NCBI RefSeq assembly: GCF_012273895.1
Contig: NC_052111.1
Location: 5,208,001 to 5,272,000, forward strand
Length of the DNA stretch: 64,000 nt
From: Zerene cesonia
Lineage: Eukaryota; Arthropoda; Insecta; Lepidoptera; Pieridae
Direction of reading: 5' to 3'
Shown here: in pieces, positions 22,723 to 35,281 of the stretch
Layout: each line of letters starts with the position of its first letter
Numbering within the stretch: position 1 is the first letter of the stretch
Notes under the pieces: generated by a model
Databases searched by the model: none
What the model was told of the DNA's origin: nothing
Seen by the model: only the letters and a program-made list of their open reading frames with translations
Program-made: the position numbers and the translations under genes

Positions 22723-25115
22723 TTAATATTATTTATTGGACATCGGTGAAATCGAAAATATAATATAATATTCACTGAGAATATATCACTACAATAATCT
22801 TGTATCTATTGTTGCGAATTATTTGTCGTTCTCAAATGAATTGAAGAAATAATTGAATTAGTTACAATTTTTACAATATTTACTTCAATATCATATACTT
22901 TTATAATCTTTAGAATAGCGACTGACATTAGGGTTGTATCTGGAATGTAAAGAAATTAACTTTTCGTGCCGATCCGCAGCAAAACAATGTTTCTAAAAAA
23001 TAACCGGCTTTAATAAATCCGCTGTGTACGAAACAACAAAATTCAATTTTCTGGTTAAATGAATCACTTGCACCAAAGTGCAACTCGTGTGCGGTTGGAG
23101 CGTTCATTTTTGTGTTTTTGGGTCGTGTTTGACATATAAGTTACCAATGAATTTTTTTTGCATACTCTATACACCGAATAAAATAAATCAAAAAGTTTCT
23201 CTGTATTTTTAATATTTTTTATCATTGTAAATATTGTTCCTACCGAGGTCTCTGTTTCATGTTTCCCATTCAATAATGTGTTCGTTCTGACCTAGTTGAA
23301 GTATCTTCTTAATGGTTGTGCAAATTTAATCTAATGAGGAAAAGAGTCTAATAGGGGTATTATAATATCTCATTCGGCCACAAAATCTTCGTAAACATCA
23401 TTTACATGTTATACAACTTGTTTATCTTTTGTTCGCCGCATTTGTATAATTTCTTTCGTATCTTATGAATACCTTCGTTATTCATTCAGTAGTTAGCATT
23501 TCTACATTACCATACTTGGCCGTTATTCTTCCATTTTCCTACTGTTATAATTCCTTGTCGGATACTTTATTACTCCATCTAAGTGAATAACGTTCATTGC
23601 AGTGAGTTTATTCGACAAAAAATTATTGAACTGTAACAACCGTTCAAAACTTTTAATTGCGATAAGAGTTTGAGCATTAAGTGGTGTTATTGATACTTGT
23701 AATTTTGGTTAATATAAGTTAGTTATATTTATATACTTAGCAACTAAATTAGATTCAACAAAGGTCGCGTATAACGGTTCCCAGTATCCATTATCACCTT
23801 ATCTGGAAACGGTACACAGATTTCGCTAGAATTTTCACACATATTTTCAGAGAAATATGATTTTACATTTCGGAATGATGTTTTCACAAATTCTGTATTA
23901 CGTGATGAATGCACGAGCGAATTTAATATCCAGTATTCAGTAAGATTACAATGTTTCCGAGTTTACGCCCAACGGAGAGTAATTATATTGATACGAAATC
24001 TAAAGCGGCTAAACTATGCGAAATAAAACGCAAGTCGTGGGGTCGGTTGTATTGAAAATCTCTCAAAGTTTCAAAGCAATCGATTAATGTGCGGTGGACA
24101 ACAAGGGTGTTCTAGTTTAACTTGTTCTTTGGCGGTTAAGCTTCCTTCATTTATTGGTAGTCTGCCTTTATCTAATGTGACAATTCCGCGTCAAATTATA
24201 ATATGAATTAGGCATGTTGCCGCACCTTAATTTCTGTTTACCTTCCGTCGAAAATTACTTATATACATTTTTAGTAGCGTTGCTAAAATATAGAAACGTT
24301 TGGCTTGTAGCAAAATTGGTAGAAAATGTTTAAATTTCTTAATATTTCATTTATAAACAATAAGTTATTGAATACAACGCACAGTTTTTATTATAAAATG
24401 ACTAGTTTCCACGTACCGTTCAAACTGTATAGCAAAAATTCATATAAACACTGAATTGATGCTGTTTCAAATTTAATCAATTCATGAATTATAAATGATT
24501 ATTTTACATAGGTAGGTAGGTGTTTACCTACATCAAAATTGTTGCCGTTATTAATCTCCATAAATACATATTTATAATGATAATTTTATTTCAATGGAAA
24601 ACAATTTACGTTTGGTTCGATTACGTAAAGTATCTTATGGTGTCACGATACGACTGAAATGACTATGAGGTTTTTGATTCTTTTCTTTTAATAAAATATG
24701 TTAGACATTTAAGAAGAAGGACGCAGTTTAATCGTACTTCACCTCACAATGAGGAGAGTTTGGTCTCGGCAAATATCATGTTATTTTTTTCCGCTAGAAA
24801 TATGATATAACATATTATATAACATCTCATTAAGTAAAGTTAAAAAAAATAAACAAAAAAATTGTCGCGACGAAAAAAATGTGACTTCAGTTTTAGTTTT
24901 TTTTTCTTATATTTCTCAAAGCTGGAGTCGAAACATTTTGGGTCACGAATACAAAAGCGTAGTACATTATGACAGTTTTAGTTATTACCTCGGCACTGTT
25001 TTTCATAGACATCTTGCATATTTAGGAGTCTTACTATGTTAGTCAAAATAAAACCTACATGCTACACATCGACTCAAAAAATACATCACCCACTATTAAT
25101 GATTAATATTATAAA
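22723..25115. other. Unannotated AT-rich DNA
   Basis: No supported feature. Confidence 0.55.
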
Positions 25116-25308
25116 TTAGCATTTGCCCGTGGCTTCACACGCGTTAATTAGGAGTTGTTTAATAGATTTTATTATACTTCTAAAAGAGGAATCTTGAATC
25201 ACTCTATCTATTCAAAAAAGGCAACAAAATCCGTTGCGTAGTTTTAAAGATTTAAGCATACCTAGAGACATAGAGACAGAGAAAGCGACTTTGTTTTATA
25301 CTATGAAT
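25116..25308 (-). mobile_element. Helitron-like element, fourth subfamily
   Basis: It shares 'gcatttgcccgtggcttcac', 'cgttaattaggagt', 'aaaatccgttgcgtagtttt' and 'gcgactttgttttatactat' with the repeat type at 16785. The terminal CTAG has become TTAG. The interior is more complete than in the copy at 16785. Confidence 0.6.
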
Positions 25309-26792
25309 GCTTCTAAAGATTTGAAAAGATTGAATTTAAACTGAAAGACGGAGCTGTCGTTAAGTTGTAATCTCTATAAACCTATCAATAAAAGAAAATA
25401 AAACCAAAAACAAGTCACCTATTGAATAATATGGGATTTATATGAAATTAGAAACAGGGATAAATTACATGCCGGATTAGCACATTGGCTGCTTTTTACC
25501 ACGCGGTACCGCGCAATTGGGAAACGGGCTTCTGCTAATAATTAATATGTGAATAAATTTACAAAATTACATAATGATATCGGGCCAAAAGTTTGCCGCT
25601 CTGTTCCCTTATTGAAAAACGACTTTCTGATGGAAATGATACTTAAAATTTGAACAGATAATTTTTGTATCAACTGATGTACTGAATGAATATTGACATT
25701 TTTGGATTGAATTTCGTTTTAGGTATCTTCTACAATAACGTTAAAGTTAGCTGAAATTGAGTTAGACAATATTTGTGACTCAATGTTATGCTATAATTAT
25801 TGATTACGAGATACTTATGAAATTATTTTATGTATTTGTTTCGAATCTTTTGCTGTTTGTGTTAGACATTTGAATATCGAAAGAACTTTTTAAGCATGAA
25901 CTAAGAATATCTGATTGTATATATGTGGCTGACATATATATATATATTTTAATTTCAAATAATTGTACGTTCAGCACGACATTCTAAAATATATAATCCT
26001 ATTAGACTAATAATATAATCCCTCTTGTAGGGTTATATTATTAGATGAGTTAAAATTTTAATTAATAGGTACTCTTGTACTAAAATACACTTTGTTCTTC
26101 AACAAAATCTTTGATCAGACTTAAAATAAACGACTGCAAACAAAGCGAATAAGTTTATAACGTAATTCCGTCAAAAATTCATTGCGCCCTTTGATTTTAT
26201 ATCCGCTGTGTAAATGTGATACTTTCGTTTTACAACGCATCATCAAAGTTATATAAGCATCAACAGCGTTTTAGGTAAATGTTGGCGCAAATAACTTTGT
26301 TGTGGAGGATAAACGGCCAAGCAACTTGCAGGTCCCCCGAGCCACTTTAAACTTATGTGGCATCGTTAACCATAGTTACGATATTCGACAGACACTACAC
26401 CCTCCAAATATGATTGTTCAAATGTCTTCACTTTTGATTTATTCGGGATTGTAAATCACAGAGATCATCCGAGCTAGAGTAATACGTCAAAGTTTAAATT
26501 GAAATTGTTGTGGTGTTTTGGTCCACAGTATTTGAGCTTGTTAATATAAATTGGTTGCATTTAATATCTTTCTTGGGACTTTGCTCCTTAAATGTTCTGA
26601 ACAATGTCATAAATTTATTCTTTTATACATATTTAAGCTTATTTTAGTTCTGAGATTTTAATGGCCACTCGTTACCATTATACATTTAATATTTATCAAA
26701 TCCAGAGAGTTCTTGGTTATCGGTCTTATTTAATTATTATTTAATCATGGTTAACGGGACATTGAGATTTGTTTCAATATTAAATAAAATGA
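25309..26792. other. Unannotated AT-rich DNA
   Basis: A short (AT)n run is present near 25934-25949. No gene or repeat is supported. Confidence 0.55.
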
Positions 26793-26856
26793 ATTTTTGT
26801 CCCAATATTCCTACGGGATACGGACTTACGCGGTTGAAACCGCAGGGCACAGCTAG
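26793..26856 (+). mobile_element. 3'-terminal fragment of a first-subfamily Helitron-like element
   Basis: Only the last part remains: 'cccaatattcctacgggata', the hairpin 'cgcggttgaaaccgc' and 'cacagctag' followed by T. Confidence 0.7.
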
Positions 26857-29384
26857 TATTGTATAAAGTTAGATCTGAAATTCTGAAAAATGTGTGTGTC
26901 ATAAATATCAGCGGCTAATGACTATAACTTGAACCAGTAAAATTTTATAATCCTTCATAATATGTCCTTATATTTACAAATTTATACGAATTGAAATTTG
27001 CTTCAATTCAAATCGTTCGAATCGTTTTCGATATCTGAAATACTTTATAGTTTATGTAAAATGATACGAATGTCGAATATTCGAGAAGCGTGATCGTCGA
27101 ACTGTCTACTGTAGCGTTCCGAGTAAACATGGCATGCAATCTTCATTTCAGCGTTTGGATATAGATGTCCGCGTCGGTTCAATCGGAATAAACTTTGATA
27201 GTTACGCTGGGAATAACTTGGAAGATAAACTACATCATAAAACGTCCCTACGTTGTAAAAATGCATTAAACATACGAAATGTTTTCGTGAATATATCATG
27301 TCGGAATATGCCATTCCTTTAGTTACTGTGCTCAATATATCGTGTAATTTACATATTATAACCAATTTTATATAGCTTTCCTATAATCTTTGCTTGATGA
27401 GTTTCAATTATCTTTTAATTTAATTAAGTTTCAATTATGGTTCTTACTTGGTCATAATGGTCTAAACGCTCACAACAATTTACGTTTACACAAATTTCAG
27501 GAAAATATTGTCTAGCACTTTGTGTGTTTGGTTTATACCCACCTTTACCCATAACTACAGCAAGCAATAAAACCTCTAGAAAGTTTTATACAATAGTTAC
27601 ATTCAGTTAGACTGAAAATAATGGAATAGATAAATGGTTAATTCGATTACCCTCTCAAATTATGAAAAAATAAACTAGAATCCCTAAAACTATCAACAAG
27701 TTTATGTCGCAATTGTAACGAGCTTGAATAGAGCGGCTTAACATAGTGGCTAATTAGTTTAGTTGAGAGGACATGAGTTACAATTTAGACAAATTATTTA
27801 GACTAGCTAAATTAAATTAATGACTACATTTATTGCAGTATAGCGAAGCGGAAATAATACGGTGTTTATATTGCTTCCAACACATTTGCTAAATTTTAAC
27901 CGTAGGAGATCGTATTTACTATTACACCTTTTAATTCTAATAGTACTTTATAATTGTTATTCAATTAATGTATGCGTATTCTATTTATACTAAGGAGCAT
28001 ATTTTATAATCTAAATAATTCTGAGTATTTGTACTTTAATTTATTATGCGCTATAAATTATTCATTTATTTTTATAACTTTTAATTTTATCCATATGAGG
28101 AATTTGTACAACTGCTTGTTAAAATATAGTTTTTTTGTTGTCTCTTGTCAGTTCTCGGTGATATCTCACTACCACATCGTATTGACTTATCAGTTAATTG
28201 TTCTCCTACATAGAATTTGGAAGTATTTAAAGCTTTCGAACTCGTTAACCGTTCGAAATGCAACCGAGTCGGAGTACATAATGGCGCAGCTTAACCAACT
28301 TTTGTAAATTACCCCCGTGTACTCGGAGAGTTAGAACAAAGTTTATATTTCTAACTGTCGGCACAAGTGGCCTCATAAAGTAGCGTTAACTAGTCTAAAA
28401 AATCAACGCGACGCTTCTCCGCACAGGAGTCGCACTTAACCCTATTTCCTTGAGGGCGGGCGTATGAATTTATGATGGTAATGATGAAATGTAAGCTTTG
28501 CTATGGAATGAACGCTCCGCCGAGTCTACAATAATTTTATTCGAATGTATAAAACGTGGCTGCCTGAAATATGAAAACCGTTATTGAATAATGGAAAACT
28601 GAACGTATTCAGTGCTCTTCATGTTAGTAGGAATGTGTGTTTTGTTTATTGTTAATGGATTACGTAGTTCTACTTTGTAATAGTATTGGATATACGTAGT
28701 AATATACGTCATGTATCAGGTGATTCGGGCTTTGTGCTGTGAAAAATGTGTCGGATTATAAGTATTATGATTTTGTAATAAGGTTTGGGAAGAATAGATT
28801 TTAAATTTTAAGGAAATGTATTGAATGCATTAAAGTAAAATTATAATTGTTTTTTTATTTATGAGCACATTAATAAAGGAAAAGTAAATACTTAGACAAA
28901 GTTATGTGTGAAACAAGTAGAAATTTAGTAACCTATAATTTTTTAGGTTACGAACTGATATAATAAAAGTATGGGAATCTTTCTTCCAACAAAATATTGA
29001 AAGTTACATAACAATTAGATATGTCATTACACTTTGTTGGAAAGACAATCACCTTAAGGTTTTATTTTAAATGAAATTAAGTTAAAGAGCCATTTGCTAT
29101 AGGTACTATGTTTTGGTCAAGAGTGTTCATTTTTAGACCTAAATGTAAAATGTTAATAATATTAAAATGTATTCGGCACAGTCAGTCGAAATACAAATGC
29201 TTTAAAGGGGTTGGCTGTATTGAAATGTTTTGACAGCTCCAGAAATGCATTGGAAAACGCAAAGCACTAACATATATTGTGGATGAACTCTACGGCTACG
29301 ACATCGTAAATCTGTGCACTGCTAATATATTCAATAATATTATATTGTAAAAACTAAAGCGTCTTCAAATTGTCTGAATTAGAC
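26857..29384. other. Unannotated AT-rich DNA
   Basis: Overlapping open frames on both strands at 27045-27365 and one at 27972-28307 lack splice or homology support. Confidence 0.5.
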
Positions 29385-29536
29385 GAAATTTTAATAGGAC
29401 CACATGAAAGGGACCAGTTTTTAAATTAAAAAAAAAAATACATATCGGTTAAGCAGTTAAAAGTTTTGAGGTCGCAAACACAAAAAAAAAATACAATTGA
29501 ATTGATAACCTCTTCATTTTTTAAGTCGTTTTTAAA
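29385..29536 (+). repeat. 3' end of a dispersed repeat ('attgataacctc...aagtcg' type)
   Basis: The order 'aggaccacatg', 'atatcggttaagcagtt', 'gaattgataacctcttc' and 'aagtcgtttttaaa' matches a repeat terminus I recognise in Lepidoptera (consensus-like 'gataacctcctcctttttt'). The class is uncertain and the other end is not seen. Confidence 0.5.
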
Positions 29537-30756
29537 AATAGAGGAGTGAATGGGAACCCTTCACTCAAGTGTTTCTTAGCCGATCTTTTTATTGAAAAAG
29601 GTCCGAACTTAATCTATAAAAATTGGATTTAAATACTCTTAATCTGCTCTTCATAGTCTAGTAACATACCACAAGCTATATATTTTTTAAATCTTGGGTC
29701 AAGGTAAAAATTGGACGAGCGGCGGGTTTTTAAATCATACGACCTAAAAACTCTTCAAAGTTAGCTGAAAAAAAAGTCTCTCACAGCTGATAAATTTGGC
29801 GACAGACTATGTGCTTTGATACAGCCAGCAATTTCGGGAAATTTCGGTAATGAATATACCCTTAATTAACTCTAATATATGTCGTTCTTTATCGACGTAC
29901 TAAAAACGTTATGCGATTAAAAAAGGAACATTGAAAACAGACACACTCGTCTTAATATCCTCAGCTCTTTTGTATGTTCATCCTTAATGTAGTCATTAAA
30001 CTTAATGACTACGTAAAGTACGTTCGGTTGAAGAGATCGGTAAGTGTTATATTCTTGTGGTTCAAGTTGTTTAACTTTTGAAAATGTTTTACGAGAACGT
30101 ATATTTTCACTGGTAGGTTAACAATGTCTTTTCGCAGCAACAGTTTTTTGTGATATACGAGTGTAAGCTATGAGTCGTATATATAAAAAAAACACTTGTT
30201 AAAAGCTTAATCATTTAATAAGATTAATAAGACTTGAGAAAAAAAAAATGATAACAGCACATATTTTTTGAAACAAAACAAGCGATGACTATGAATTCAT
30301 ACCGAATTTCATATACCGAGGCATATTTGTCATGAAATATCTCTCAATCATAATATTGTTTTGATGCTAGAGGAATTTAAAAAAGGCCGTTATTTCCGCG
30401 ACTACGAGTACTGTATAATGAGACGACTTCTATAAATATAATCCTCATAAACGAGGGATGCTACGTACTCGAGTGCAGCTCGCGTATGAAAAGCCGCAGT
30501 GAGCCAGTGAATCGGCTCCGTATTACGGGACCCAAGCCAACATGTAATTTATGTTGTGTTGTAACTTTAGACTGTTCAAACCGCGGATTAACGCGCTACG
30601 CTGTTTAATTACTAGAGGTACCTAAGATACCTCGTTCTGCGTTTTATATGAGTAGCTAGTGATTTATTAAGGACTTCGCGTATAAGGATTTATGGACGCG
30701 TTATAAAGGGATGTATACGTATTGCAAGAATTGAATAATGCTTGTATCATCCGTAA
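29537..30756. other. Unannotated AT-rich DNA
   Basis: Apart from the weak exon candidate at 29965-30039, no feature is supported. Confidence 0.5.
29965..30039 (+). CDS. Weak candidate internal exon (75 nt)
   Basis: 'tatcctcag' (acceptor) and 'gatcg|gtaagtg' (donor) bound a 75-nt segment open in phase 0; the reading frame includes NVVIKLNDYVKYVRLKRS. It also contains the 11-bp palindrome 'gtagtcattaa/ttaatgactac' (29989-30012). The polypyrimidine tract is short and no family is recognised. Chance is a serious alternative. Confidence 0.12.
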
Positions 30757-31108
30757 TTTTTTTTTTATGTTACAATCGGCAATGGAGCTGGTGGGACGCC
30801 TGATGGTAAGCGCTACCACCGCCCATGAACATTTGGAGAGGCATAAGGTCCATTGCAGACCTTACGCCTCTCCAAATGGATTGCCGATTGCAAATTGGAA
30901 AGGGATTAGGAAAGGATTGAAGAAAGGAATAAAGGACTGGGAAGGGTAAGGAAGAGGATATGAGCCTCCCGCTCCCCCACTCGCCGAACGAAACACAGCA
31001 GCTATTTCACGTCGGTCTTCTGTGGGGGTGTGGTACTTCCCCAGTGCGAGCTGGCCCAATTCGTGCCAAAGCGTGCTGACTACCACATAGCGTATTTTTT
31101 TTTTATCT
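30757..31108 (+). repeat. Structured dispersed repeat with poly-T-flanked ends and an internal hairpin
   Basis: The segment runs from 'tttttttttatgttacaatc' to 'catagcgtatttttttttta'. It includes 'cgcctgatggtaagcgctac', 'gctcccccactcgccg', 'cacagcagc' and 'gtgtggtacttccccagtgc', blocks I recognise from a common lepidopteran repeat. Inside, 21-nt arms (30830-30850 and 30858-30878) pair with one mismatch around a 7-nt loop, and outer arms 'caatcggcaat' and 'attgccgattg' extend the foldback. Two short open frames (30722-30949 plus, 30862-31134 minus) are by-products. The class is not known to me. Confidence 0.65.
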
Positions 31109-33582
31109 GCAATATAATGTGCTGTTTTCTGCATTAAGAATGAAAAGCGTGATATTACAGACCTTTTGTGCCCTATGTCACTTGTCTTGAAATTGCTTGT
31201 GCTGAGTTAGCTCGGTCAACGACGTTATTACTATTAAAGCTTTATTATATTTGTTTATACATAAGGCAAACAAAGTAGGTATAATTTAAAGGTTATCTTT
31301 CAAATTGATTTCTCTCTTTGCAGCTAAAAGACTCCATTTCATTTGTTACGTTTTCATACAATAATTTCAAATGCATTGCGCATTATTTTCCCTAACTTTG
31401 ATCGATCGAACTTTCTAGTTTCTAGTATAGCTAGCGACAAATACCACACGAGCACTGAATTTACCGTAAAATATTGACAAAGTTACGGTCCTAACAAAAA
31501 CATTCTTGTGTATAAAATGTTAAAAGTAGAAAGAACGTTCACCATAAAGTGCAGAAGACTTCACGAGATGCTTTATTGAATTTTAATATAAAATGCATTT
31601 CGTAACATACGTCTACTGTTTCGAAGAATATTAAAGACATTTTCCACTGGATCGTATTGGGTATGAAAGAATATTTAAATTTCATGTTGGAAAACAAAGC
31701 TATGCCAAGCTTCGCTTTGGTAAGTTGCACAGATAGTTATAGATATGAATACCATTTTAACATACAATACTTATTATGGTAGAGCCATTATTAGCCTTTT
31801 TTGTTTTTTATATCATCCTTATTACGGATAAATAGGTTATAAAAATTGTTACAAAACAAATAATTTCTCGTTGCACTTATTCAATTATTGTTCTTAATAA
31901 ATATAAAAGTCAAAAGCTATTAAATAATGCGAATCAGATTCGAAAAGTAAAATAGCCGTATTCGCAACCGCCAAACATTAATTTTGTTAAGAATTTCATC
32001 CGCCCTTACAATACACAAACAAAGGCAAACAAACAAGTTTCTATTACATTTGACCTCACTTTGCGCGATTGTATCAACGAATCGCAATAAGAGAAACATT
32101 TTGAAAATACGTATCTAATAACATTAATGAGTTGCCAGTATCTTAATCTCCTTCTATGAAACGACATTTCGGAGTACTTCTTTATAATTAGAACTGTCTG
32201 ATTTTCGTTCTTGAATTATAAATGCCGCTAGAAAGTTAGCCGAGAGACTACGCACCGGTACTTAAGTGTAAATATTTTACAAGAGCGAGTCCTGCTCGGC
32301 AACTTTTTTCAAATGTACCTAAAGCTTCGTAAAAGTTTTATTGGACTGTAATTTTTCTAAGGTGCGAAAACTTGTTCGAAATATTGTCCAAAGATACGAT
32401 TTTGTGGATCTGGAACGTTGCCAGCTTAGGGGACAATGTAGTTATGAGATTGCAACAAGAATAACTGTAGCCGTCTCCACTAGCCCGTGTCTTAAACTTC
32501 GTGAATTCAGTTACTTATATCAGATTGCGATTAAAATAGACCGTGTTGTCATTTCAACCGATGAAAATGATCACAAAAGCAAATATTTTAATTGCCGAGT
32601 GTCGAGATAAACTTGAAAAACCCGTCGTAATTATGTCAAGCAGCCGCGGAAACCCGCCGTCAATTTTGATTATACTTTTTGTTTTCTCATTATACTTTTG
32701 GCTTTGTCGACAAATTCGGATCCAATTTACATTTCAATCGGTTGGTTCATGTAAAAACATGGGCCTGTTGAACAAGGTGGCGCTGAGGGCTTATAAAATC
32801 CAGTCGAATCTGTGATAACGGCAGTTGGTTCTTGGTTACTGAAACCGCCCCATAAACAATACGAAAAAAGTATAAAGATAATTATAGTGCAACGTGAAAC
32901 AACATTTATAAGTGGTGCTTATGAAATTCACAGCAGACTTAAAAGTTCGTCATTAAATTTTACCTTTAAAATTTTTGTCAGTTAATTTTCAATTTATTTT
33001 AAGATAAATCTGATTTGTTTTAAATTTTGAATTCATAACATTTGAATAAGCGTAGGTAATCATTAACGTTTGTTTATATTAGGATCAGTTGATTTTCGTT
33101 CCATCTTCTCAGTACCCTCATATGCATTCCACTTCGAACATCACCATGAAACGAACATTTGAGAATCCGCATAGTTGCAGAAAAACCACGACGTATGTAC
33201 ACGATGTACGTACAGAAAAATAACGTTTCGATGCGGAGGTTCCGAAAACATTTCAGAATTACGCAACGTTGTACATGCTAATTATAACACGATTATGACA
33301 AAAAATAACAACGAAAATATATTCTTCATGCAAAAATTTAATACAGTTGTCAACAGAAATGAGGAAATAGAGAGAAAGAACTATTTTTTAAAGATTTCCT
33401 TTTATAATACGGCAAGAAAGCTTTGCTTGAGGGAATAAGTAAACTAGTTCACAACAAAGCTGACTTAAAGCATGAATTTAGGAAATACGCTGCCGTTTTT
33501 ACAATGCACCATAAAGTTTAAAAGGAAAAATTATTCAGAAGTATACTAAGCGCTCGCTCGTAGTGGTACGAGGTTATTTTGT

Positions 33583-33618
33583 TTGTTAACAATACAAGAA
33601 TTGTTAACAATACAAGAA
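33583..33618. repeat. Two tandem copies of an 18-bp unit
   Basis: 'ttgttaacaatacaagaa' occurs twice in direct succession without change. Confidence 0.95.
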
Positions 33619-34983
33619 TTAGGTGTTCGTAAAATTTGCCTCCATCCTTTGGTACCTACATATACGAAAAACGTAACGAATGTAATGGAAAAATATGCGT
33701 TTGATATTTGCAATTCAAATCGAATTTTTAAACGAACTACACTCTCTATTGGACATAGAACTTGTACATATTCATGGAGCTACTGTCAAAGCGTTGGAAA
33801 ATTATGATTGCATACCTACATAGCTTTAGATTTTTTATATGCAGTCATTGTTTTTGTTTTATGCGTACCTATTGCTTTCAGTCTGATAGTTGTAGTTCTA
33901 CAGTATTCAATTCAGTTCATTATTGATCTGTTTTAGCAGTGTTAAAATCTAATAATATTTGTATCGTGATAAAATTACTATCACTACATACAATGCAATT
34001 TTGTCCATTTTCCAGATAGCGTTAAAGTTGCACGCAGCAATTAGTTACAGCTTATTGAAGCAGACGGGATTAAGTTAATATTGTTTTGGGGTTTGATTTT
34101 CAATTCGATGAAGCTTAATTATTTTAACAGACCGTTATGAAATGCTGATCGGTTTAAATTTTATCATCCTTTATCATTAAAACTCAATGCTTGGCTTTCA
34201 GTAATCTGATGAGGATTACTGCTTTGCATGGACAGTTAATAATTAATTAACACTGATAGGATATTAACAGTTTTGATGCTGAATTATTGCTCACCTAGAA
34301 AGCTATTGATATTTATACAGAATATAAGGTAGCTGTCAAATATAGAGTTACTTCTGTATTATTTTTGTTTTCATAGATAGTTGGTTAATAAAGTGTAGTG
34401 AAGCTACACTTGCATTAAAATTTACGGCAAATGGTGATCTATAGATTGAAATTTATGGAGTGAGAAATAACCATTTGCAATATTTCATCTGGTATATTGG
34501 TTGAAATGGTCATGATCCTACAGTACTCGTACTATCAATTCAACCTAGATATTTGATAGTTATTTGATGTATTTTGGAATGACGTATTCCTTTTTCATTT
34601 ATATTTTTCATTATTTGTACTGAAATAATTTAATGAAATGTAATAAATGTATGAGAAAGTGTATAAGAATTACAAATAATTAGCTGTTTAAAAGTGAAAC
34701 TGATGTCATATATAAAGGGCACAGCTTTTTAAGGCTTTACGTGTGTCATCGGTTATTAACGTGACGTTGTTTTGCAGGTATTAATTTAGTCTATATTAAT
34801 TTATTTGGCTATCTAACATGAGTACGTCAGGAGCATAAATACTGTTTCTTTTTTGTAATCTAGTCTTATTTGTCTCATATGCTCCTTTATTTCAATACCA
34901 GCCTGTTGGTGCTACGTAAAAGCTACGTAAGGCTGCTACATCATACATTCAAATTTGTATTTATTGTTCTTGTTTTTTTGGGA

Positions 34984-35019
34984 ATTTAAAGTATTTTTTT
35001 CATTTAAAGTATTTTTTTC
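34984..35019. repeat. Two tandem copies of an 18-bp unit
   Basis: 'atttaaagtatttttttc' occurs twice in direct succession without change. Confidence 0.95.
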
Positions 35020-35213
35020 ATTATCGAAAAATTTCACGATTAATTAAATGATCCACCCTGAACCAAAAACTTTACTTTCAGCGTGCCCAAATGTTTAAAG
35101 TGCCGTTAGATAAGATGATAGAATGTAAACTTAAATGAAATTACGTAGACGGCGGTTGTTGCTGCTGAAATTCAACGCTTCCGACAGTCAAAAGGCAGGG
35201 GTCTCATATTTAG

Positions 35214-35281
35214 GTCAAGACATTTATACGTGACAGTCTTGCGGTTTCCTGTCGTTGGATTAACTCCACGTTCGCCGCGCT
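35214..35281 (+). CDS. Candidate internal exon (68 nt)
   Basis: 'catatttag' precedes and 'gtaagtaatt' follows a 68-nt segment that is open in two frames (phase 0: includes DSLAVSCRWINSTF; phase 1 also open). Composition is GC-richer than the flanks. The donor is strong but the polypyrimidine tract is short. In its second frame it would join in phase with the Cys-rich frame of the candidate exon at 44648. No family is recognised. Confidence 0.18.

Larger units (their letters stand above)
31109..35213. other. Long stretch without supported genes
   Basis: It holds two 18-bp tandem duplications (33583-33618 and 34984-35019) and overlapping open frames at 32341-32815 that lack homology or splice support. 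Confidence 0.5.

Noticed and set aside
22941..22954. 14-nt identity to the 5' part of the microRNA miR-1 (tggaatgtaaagaa)
   Set aside because: The 3' part of the mature sequence does not match, and no complementary arm exists within about 80 nt on either side, so no precursor hairpin can form.
31614..31719. Open stretch running into 'ctttg|gtaagttgc' with a protein-like translation (FMLENKAMPSFAL)
   Set aside because: No acceptable acceptor lies upstream within the open stretch, and the opposite strand is equally open.
34766..34780. 'ttttgcag|gtatt' after a near-consensus branch site
   Set aside because: The acceptor is good, but the abutting donor (gtatta) is weak for a ratchet site and there is no exon-like open frame with a donor.
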